From NCBI GenBank assembly GCA_011526585.1, contig WYBB01000143.1, positions 1 through 58,779 on the forward strand: 58,779 nt of DNA. The letters are read 5' to 3'. Position numbers and translations under genes: made by a program. Each line of letters starts with the position of its first letter. The stretch's first letter is position 1. Positions 54,887 to 58,779 of this stretch are shown one piece after another. The notes below the pieces were generated by a model, which was given only the letters and a program-made list of their open reading frames with translations, made no database searches and was not told where the DNA came from. Source of the DNA: Deltaproteobacteria bacterium. Lineage in GTDB: Bacteria > Myxococcota_A > UBA9042 > PHBI01.

Positions 54887-55441
54887 ATGCAGCACCGTAC
54901 CGCCTCCGCCGTCCTCGCCCTCGTTTGCCTCGCCCTCGTCGCAAGCGCCGCCCCCGTTGCGCGCGCCGACGACTGCGGCGGCCGGTCCGTCGTCACGGTG
55001 ATCGCGCCGGGCGCCACCTGGTCGGTGGACCTCCGCTGGAGCGACAGCGCGCGCTCGTGGCAGCGCCGCTACGTGAACAACGGGGTCCCCGGCGACTGGC
55101 GGCCGATGCCGCACCTCGGCGATCATGCGCACCTGGTTGTGTTCATCCCTGCCAAGGGTCCATCGTTCGCGGTGCTGAATGCTTCGGCCGAGCGCGACGA
55201 CGCCGATCGACTGCTGGTGCTGACGTCGCTCGACGGGGTCCTGCCGGCACGGTTCGGGCGCTACGGGCTCGCCGATCTCCTGACGAAGGATGAGCTCCCG
55301 ATGGTCCGCCGCAGCATCAGTCACGTGCATTGGCTGCGCGGCGGCGAGGCGGACCCTCCGTACGGGTTCGACGAGGACGGCACGACCCTCGTGTTGACCG
55401 TGATGTCGGGTCGCCAGGTCCGGGTTCCGCTTCTCCCGTGA
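54887..55441 (+). CDS. Exported protein of unknown function
   Basis: The 184-residue protein has a clear signal peptide (VLALVCLALVASAAPVARA) and a mature domain of about 155 residues. That domain appears to be beta-rich, with segments SVVTVIAPGATWSVDLRW, HAHLVVFIPAKGPSF and TTLVLTVMSGRQVRVPLLP. It has a single cysteine (DDCGG) directly after the cleavage site, which is not in a lipobox. No family is recognised. It is divergent from the small ORF across the palindrome. Confidence 0.65.
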   Translation: MQHRTASAVLALVCLALVASAAPVARADDCGGRSVVTVIAPGATWSVDLRWSDSARSWQRRYVNNGVPGDWRPMPHLGDHAHLVVFIPAKGPSFAVLNASAERDDADRLLVLTSLDGVLPARFGRYGLADLLTKDELPMVRRSISHVHWLRGGEADPPYGFDEDGTTLVLTVMSGRQVRVPLLP

Positions 55442-55517
55442 GGCGCCAGATCGCGCGACGGTGAGGCGGCGCGACTGGTCGTGCGCGAGTGTGGTCGCGA
55501 GGCTCCGGCGCAACCGC

Positions 55518-55546
55518 TTGAGGGTGCGGCGGGCATGACGGATACT
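55518..55546 (+). promoter_or_regulatory. Candidate sigma-70-type promoter of the CsgG-like gene
   Basis: TTGAGG (55518-55523) and GATACT (55541-55546) are separated by exactly 17 bp, each matching consensus at 4 of 6 positions. The expected start near 55553 leaves a leader of about 26 bases before ATG 55579. Confidence 0.45.
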
Positions 55547-55578
55547 GCCGCCGTTCTGGTCGCCGGCCGGAGGTCAGC

Positions 55579-57819
55579 ATGTCGCGCCGTCACGTCGCCT
55601 GTTCGCTCGCGCTCGCGCTCGTCCTCTCTGGCGCGGCGGCCGGGTCCGCGCAAGCCGCCGAGGGCAAGGTGCGCGTCGCGGTGCTGCCGTTCGAGAGCGC
55701 CTCCAGCGACGCCGAGTTCGAGTCGCTCGGCAAGGGGCTCCAGGCGATGGTGACGACCGACCTGCTCGAGGCGGGCGTCTTCGAGCTGGTCGAGCGGAGC
55801 CGGCTCGCCGACATCCAGAACGAGCTCGCCCTGACGAGGACCGGCGCGATCGACAAGACGACGGCCGCCAGGATCGGCAAGCTCGCCGGCGCGACGCATC
55901 TCCTGATGGGCACCATCACCGTGCTCGGGCCTCGAATGCGGATCGACGCGCGCATGCTGAAGACGCAGAGCGGCGAGATCGTGCTCGCCGAGAAGATCGA
56001 GGGGCCGAAGGAGGAGTTCTTCGACCTCGAGAAGGCGCTGGTGAAGAAGCTCGTCGGCGTCACCGGCGTCGAGCTGCCGCCGAAGGTGCGCGTGAAGGTG
56101 GACCGTGTGCACACCGCGGACTTCAACGCGTTCAAGACGTGGAGCGACGGCATCGACGCGTTCGACCGCCGCGACTACCGCAAGTCGGTCGAGCTGCTCG
56201 AGCGCGCGGCCGAGATCGATCCCGACTTCACGCTGGCGACGCTGACGATGCAGCAGTACGAGCAGGAGATCGCGGCGATGAAGACGCGCGTGGTCACCGT
56301 CGAGATCGACAAGCGGCGCGCCGAGGAGATCGCGCAGAACGCCGAGGCCGCCAAGGAGGCGAAGGAGCTCGAAGAATTCTGGGCCGTCGCCAAGGGAGCG
56401 GGCGGCGATCGCATCGCGCGCCTGTGGGCGCTGTACAACCTCCACTACCGCTACGGCGACAGCTACGACCGCATCCCGAACCTGCACCGGATCGAGGACC
56501 GCTTCGAGCTCGAGCGCATCGCCGACGCGCTGGCGACGCAGTACGTCGCCGAGGCGCAGTCCGCGTTTCCGCGCGTGCACCCGATGCCCGACTACTACCA
56601 CCACTGGGCCTTTCTGAAGGAGGCGACCGACGAGCGCGACCGGAGGTGGGAGGCCGATTACCGCAAGGACGTGCGCAAGGACTGGGCGCGCTCGTGCAGG
56701 CGGCTCCAGCTCGACGACAAGGCGTGCGGCGACCTGATGATGAAGACCGCCGAGAAGCTGAGGAAGCTCGGCGCCGATCGCGAGGATCTCGCGAGCATGG
56801 TGATCAAGGCGGGTGAGCGTTATCGCGCGGCCGGCGAGGTCGACGCGGCGACCATCGCGTTCTCCGCGGCGCAGAAGATCTCGCAGGACACGTACACGCT
56901 CGAGACGCTGGTCGGGGAGGTCGAGGCCAACCGCAACGTGAAGCGGCTGCTGGCGAGCTGCAACAAGGGCTCGCCGTGGCTGCGCGAGTATCTCGTGCTC
57001 GAGGAGTGGCGTCGCGGCTATGCGCGGAAGTGCGACGACGACTGGTCGATCCAGATGACGAAGGAGCCGCTGACGCTCGAGGCGGCGCGCATGCTGACGC
57101 AGATGCGCACCATCCCGGGCCGCGGCCCGATGCTGGTCAGTGGTCACGCGGTGTGGATCTTCGGTTCGCGCGACATGCGCACCGGGCCGCGCACGATGCG
57201 GTCGAGCACCGACTCGATCATCTACTACGAGCCCGAGCAGCGCGCCTACGGTGTGCTGAGCGTCATCGACGGCCGCAAGGCCGACGAGGTCGAGATCGGC
57301 GTCGAGCTCGGCTACCAACCGATGAGGTCCTGGTACCCGCCGCAGGGCTACAGCCCGCGCAGGGACCAGACCGAGGTCGAGATCGTCGCCGGTCGCCCGC
57401 GGGTCACGATCGTCTTCGGGCTCGTCGACGTCGACGTCGCCCAGCGCGAGGAGGCGGAGTCCGGCAAGGAGATCGTGCCGCGGCCGATGCGCGGCTACGG
57501 CGTGCTCGTCGACGGCAAGGGCGTGCACCTGGTCGAGGTGACCGAGGACGCCGGCGCGCGCGAGATCAGGAGCACCAACCACTTCGACGACCTCCACCTC
57601 CAGTGGAAGCGCGTCGGCCTGAAGCCGTTGTCGTCCAAGGGCGGCGGCGGCCGCGGCGGGGCGGTCCCGGTGAAGGTCGCCGTCGACGGCAAGAAGGTGC
57701 GCGCGACCGTCGGCAAGCAGTCCTTCGACTTCGAGCTGCCGAAGGTGCGCAAGGGGTACTACGGGATCTGGATCGACGGCGTCGGGTACGCGCACTACGC
57801 GAAGCCGACGACGAAGTGA
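55579..57819 (+). CDS. Exported CsgG/TolB-like protein with TPR and coiled-coil regions
   Basis: CGGAGG lies 5 bp before the ATG, and the signal peptide ends in AGSAQA. The 746-residue protein opens with a CsgG-type fold (KVRVAVLPFES, then GLQAMVTTDLLEAGVFELVERSRL, GKLAGATHLLMGTITV). A TPR unit follows at about 190-220 (DRRDYRKSVELLERAAEIDP), then a charged coiled coil at about 225-280. A long helical region comes next, and a C-terminal beta domain (from about 505) ends in YYGIWIDGVGYAHYAKP. Such proteins often assemble in the periplasm near outer-membrane secretion or lipoprotein systems. The exact role is unknown. It is convergent with the RraB gene. Confidence 0.75.
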   Translation: MSRRHVACSLALALVLSGAAAGSAQAAEGKVRVAVLPFESASSDAEFESLGKGLQAMVTTDLLEAGVFELVERSRLADIQNELALTRTGAIDKTTAARIGKLAGATHLLMGTITVLGPRMRIDARMLKTQSGEIVLAEKIEGPKEEFFDLEKALVKKLVGVTGVELPPKVRVKVDRVHTADFNAFKTWSDGIDAFDRRDYRKSVELLERAAEIDPDFTLATLTMQQYEQEIAAMKTRVVTVEIDKRRAEEIAQNAEAAKEAKELEEFWAVAKGAGGDRIARLWALYNLHYRYGDSYDRIPNLHRIEDRFELERIADALATQYVAEAQSAFPRVHPMPDYYHHWAFLKEATDERDRRWEADYRKDVRKDWARSCRRLQLDDKACGDLMMKTAEKLRKLGADREDLASMVIKAGERYRAAGEVDAATIAFSAAQKISQDTYTLETLVGEVEANRNVKRLLASCNKGSPWLREYLVLEEWRRGYARKCDDDWSIQMTKEPLTLEAARMLTQMRTIPGRGPMLVSGHAVWIFGSRDMRTGPRTMRSSTDSIIYYEPEQRAYGVLSVIDGRKADEVEIGVELGYQPMRSWYPPQGYSPRRDQTEVEIVAGRPRVTIVFGLVDVDVAQREEAESGKEIVPRPMRGYGVLVDGKGVHLVEVTEDAGAREIRSTNHFDDLHLQWKRVGLKPLSSKGGGGRGGAVPVKVAVDGKKVRATVGKQSFDFELPKVRKGYYGIWIDGVGYAHYAKPTTK

Positions 57820-57825
57820 TCCCGC

Positions 57826-58641
57826 TCACCCCGGCCGCGGACCCGTGAGCGGCGGTGGCACGAGGCTCGGGACGAGCTCCGCCTCCCAGCCGTCGTAGGT
57901 CCCGCCGTGCGCGGCCGCGGCGGCCTTGACGCTCAGGACCACCGGGTGGAGGTGCCAGGTGACCAGCGTCGGCTCGAGGCGGCTGACCATGACCACCCAG
58001 CGGTCCTCCGACAGCTGCCTGGGTGCGCCCCGGGACTCGAGCTTGAGCCGGCGCACCTGGCGCAGGAAGTCGCGGCTGGCGTCGCGGCTCGGGAAGAAGA
58101 TCTTGTGCGCCACCTCGCGGCGCGCGTGGACCGCGTCCCCGGCCTTGATCATGTGCATCAGCAGCGCCCGGTCGAGCTGCCACTGGGCCGGGTCGTGCGC
58201 CGGATAGATGCCGAGCAGGCGGTCCCAGCCGGGCTCGTGCACGAAGGTGACGGCGAGCTCGCGCCCCGCCTCGCGCCCGATGCGCTCCAGCGCCGGCGTC
58301 AGCACCTCGCGCGGATCGCGCTTGCGCAGGAGCCCGACGCGCTCGGGCAGGTAGCAGATCAACGCGCGCGCCCCCGCGCCGGTCACGGTCAGCGCGTGCT
58401 CGCCGCGCCCGCGACCGGTCAGCTGCTTGAGAACCAGGTAGGCGACGTTGTCGAGCTCGACGGCGTCCGCGCCCTCGGGCATGCCGGTGGGGCCGGGGCT
58501 GCGCAACTTGATCGTCACCTCGGCGCGCAGCGGGCGCCTGGGGTCGGGGCCGTCGAGGAAGAGCCGGCGCGAGAACTCGATCAGGGACTTCTTGCCGCCG
58601 GGGAGCTGGAGCGGGTGTTGCTCGATCTCGTCTTTCTTCAT
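57826..58641 (-). CDS. DUF695-RraB fusion-type protein
   Basis: The 271-residue cytoplasmic protein has a DUF695-like N-terminal part (about 35-155: RAEVTIKLRSPGPTGMPEG, ALICYLP, LAVTFVHEPGW). An RraB-like C-terminal part follows (about 158-255: LLMHMIKAGDAVHARREVAH, KIFFPSRDASRDF, GTYDGWEAEL). RraB in E. coli binds RNase E and limits its activity. In fusions the target is untested. The gene starts only 33 bp from the stop of the transposase-like gene at the right edge and on the same strand, so its own promoter may have been displaced. Confidence 0.8.
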   Translation of the reverse strand: MKKDEIEQHPLQLPGGKKSLIEFSRRLFLDGPDPRRPLRAEVTIKLRSPGPTGMPEGADAVELDNVAYLVLKQLTGRGRGEHALTVTGAGARALICYLPERVGLLRKRDPREVLTPALERIGREAGRELAVTFVHEPGWDRLLGIYPAHDPAQWQLDRALLMHMIKAGDAVHARREVAHKIFFPSRDASRDFLRQVRRLKLESRGAPRQLSEDRWVVMVSRLEPTLVTWHLHPVVLSVKAAAAAHGGTYDGWEAELVPSLVPPPLTGPRPG

Positions 58642-58657
58642 CGCGCGTGCACCCTAG

Positions 58658-58779
58658 AGCGCTGACCAGAAACCTCATGCTGCGGTTCTCCAGAGTGCAT
58701 CGAGCACGAAGCAGTTACCGACAACCGCGGTGCGCTCGGAATCGAACTCGTTCTTGTCGAGGCCGCGGTAGCGCGCGCG
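58658..58779 (-). mobile_element. Probable insertion-sequence end at the right edge
   Basis: After CTAG at 58654-58657 the sequence enters a minus-strand transposase-like gene that runs off the window. It is the counterpart of the left edge (1-122), in the same orientation. No clear terminal inverted repeat can be matched with the left end. Confidence 0.4.
58675..58779 (-). CDS. C-terminal fragment of a transposase-like protein
   Basis: The frame encodes 34 residues before its TGA at 58675-58677. It includes ARYRGLDKNEFDSERTAVVG and then FVLDALWRTAA. An (R)YRGL-K motif followed by a hydrophobic helix at the extreme C-terminus is common in IS5-type DDE transposases. The gene begins outside the window. 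The identification rests on this short stretch only. Confidence 0.5.
   Translation of the reverse strand, partial: RARYRGLDKNEFDSERTAVVGNCFVLDALWRTAA

Overview
The window is about 58.8 kb of very GC-rich DNA with dense coding and no intergenic gap over about 265 bp. There are no tRNA, rRNA or CRISPR signals. Many exported lipoproteins carry D/T/A/P-rich linkers. Formylglycine-enzyme-like repeats joined to EGF and MopE-type motifs, DUF4331 proteins and a large beta-propeller lipoprotein point to a Myxococcota (Polyangia-like) bacterium. That placement rests on gene content only, not on a marker gene.

Layout. (1) 1-126 and 58654-58779: both edges appear to lie inside insertion-sequence-like DNA. 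The left edge holds the N-terminus and the right edge the C-terminus of minus-strand genes, each bounded on the inner side by CTAG. (2) 0.1-5.3 kb: a 5'-truncated three-copy FGE-like surface protein, an ECF sigma factor and an FHA protein. (3) 5.3-12.5 kb: a four-gene minus-strand operon of membrane and soluble proteins. Its last gene encodes a multi-pass membrane protein with a Lon-type (S16) peptidase domain, Ser467/Lys512, and no AAA+ domain. A membrane-anchored exported protein is divergent from it. (4) 12.6-15.3 kb: a peptidoglycan-binding protein with a Cys/His peptidase-like fold, followed by a lipoprotein. (5) 15.4-18.2 kb: a TetR/DUF1772-like pair with a long palindromic operator, a GH114-like lipoprotein and a host-attachment-family protein. 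(6) 18.2-25.8 kb: beta-propeller lipoprotein, small lipoprotein, Uma2 nuclease, M3 peptidase, tandem YjbR protein. (7) 25.9-34.9 kb: repeat-type lipoprotein, two split DUF4331 genes, an outer-membrane barrel, a lipase and a patatin, all on the plus strand. (8) 34.9-52.6 kb: a bidirectional starch/maltodextrin locus. (9) 52.6-58.6 kb: OmpA-like protein, RibD/DHFR-like reductase, small ORF with a palindromic operator, exported proteins, a CsgG-like protein and a DUF695-RraB protein.

How the parts work together. In the starch locus, genes diverge from a 236-bp control region at 45357-45592. Leftward run a GH57 amylase/pullulanase, MalK, MalE, MalF, MalG and a GH13 amylase. Rightward run a glucodextranase-C-like protein, a large outer-membrane barrel, a lipoprotein with a starch-binding-like domain shared with the GH57 enzyme, a second glucodextranase-C-like lipoprotein and a second GH13 amylase. 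This reads as surface capture and cleavage of starch, passage through a porin and ABC import of maltodextrins. The DUF4331/barrel/lipase/patatin operon looks like a lipid-directed envelope module. The membrane Lon-like operon at 5.3-10.9 kb has no function I can name and is the best candidate in the window for an undescribed system.
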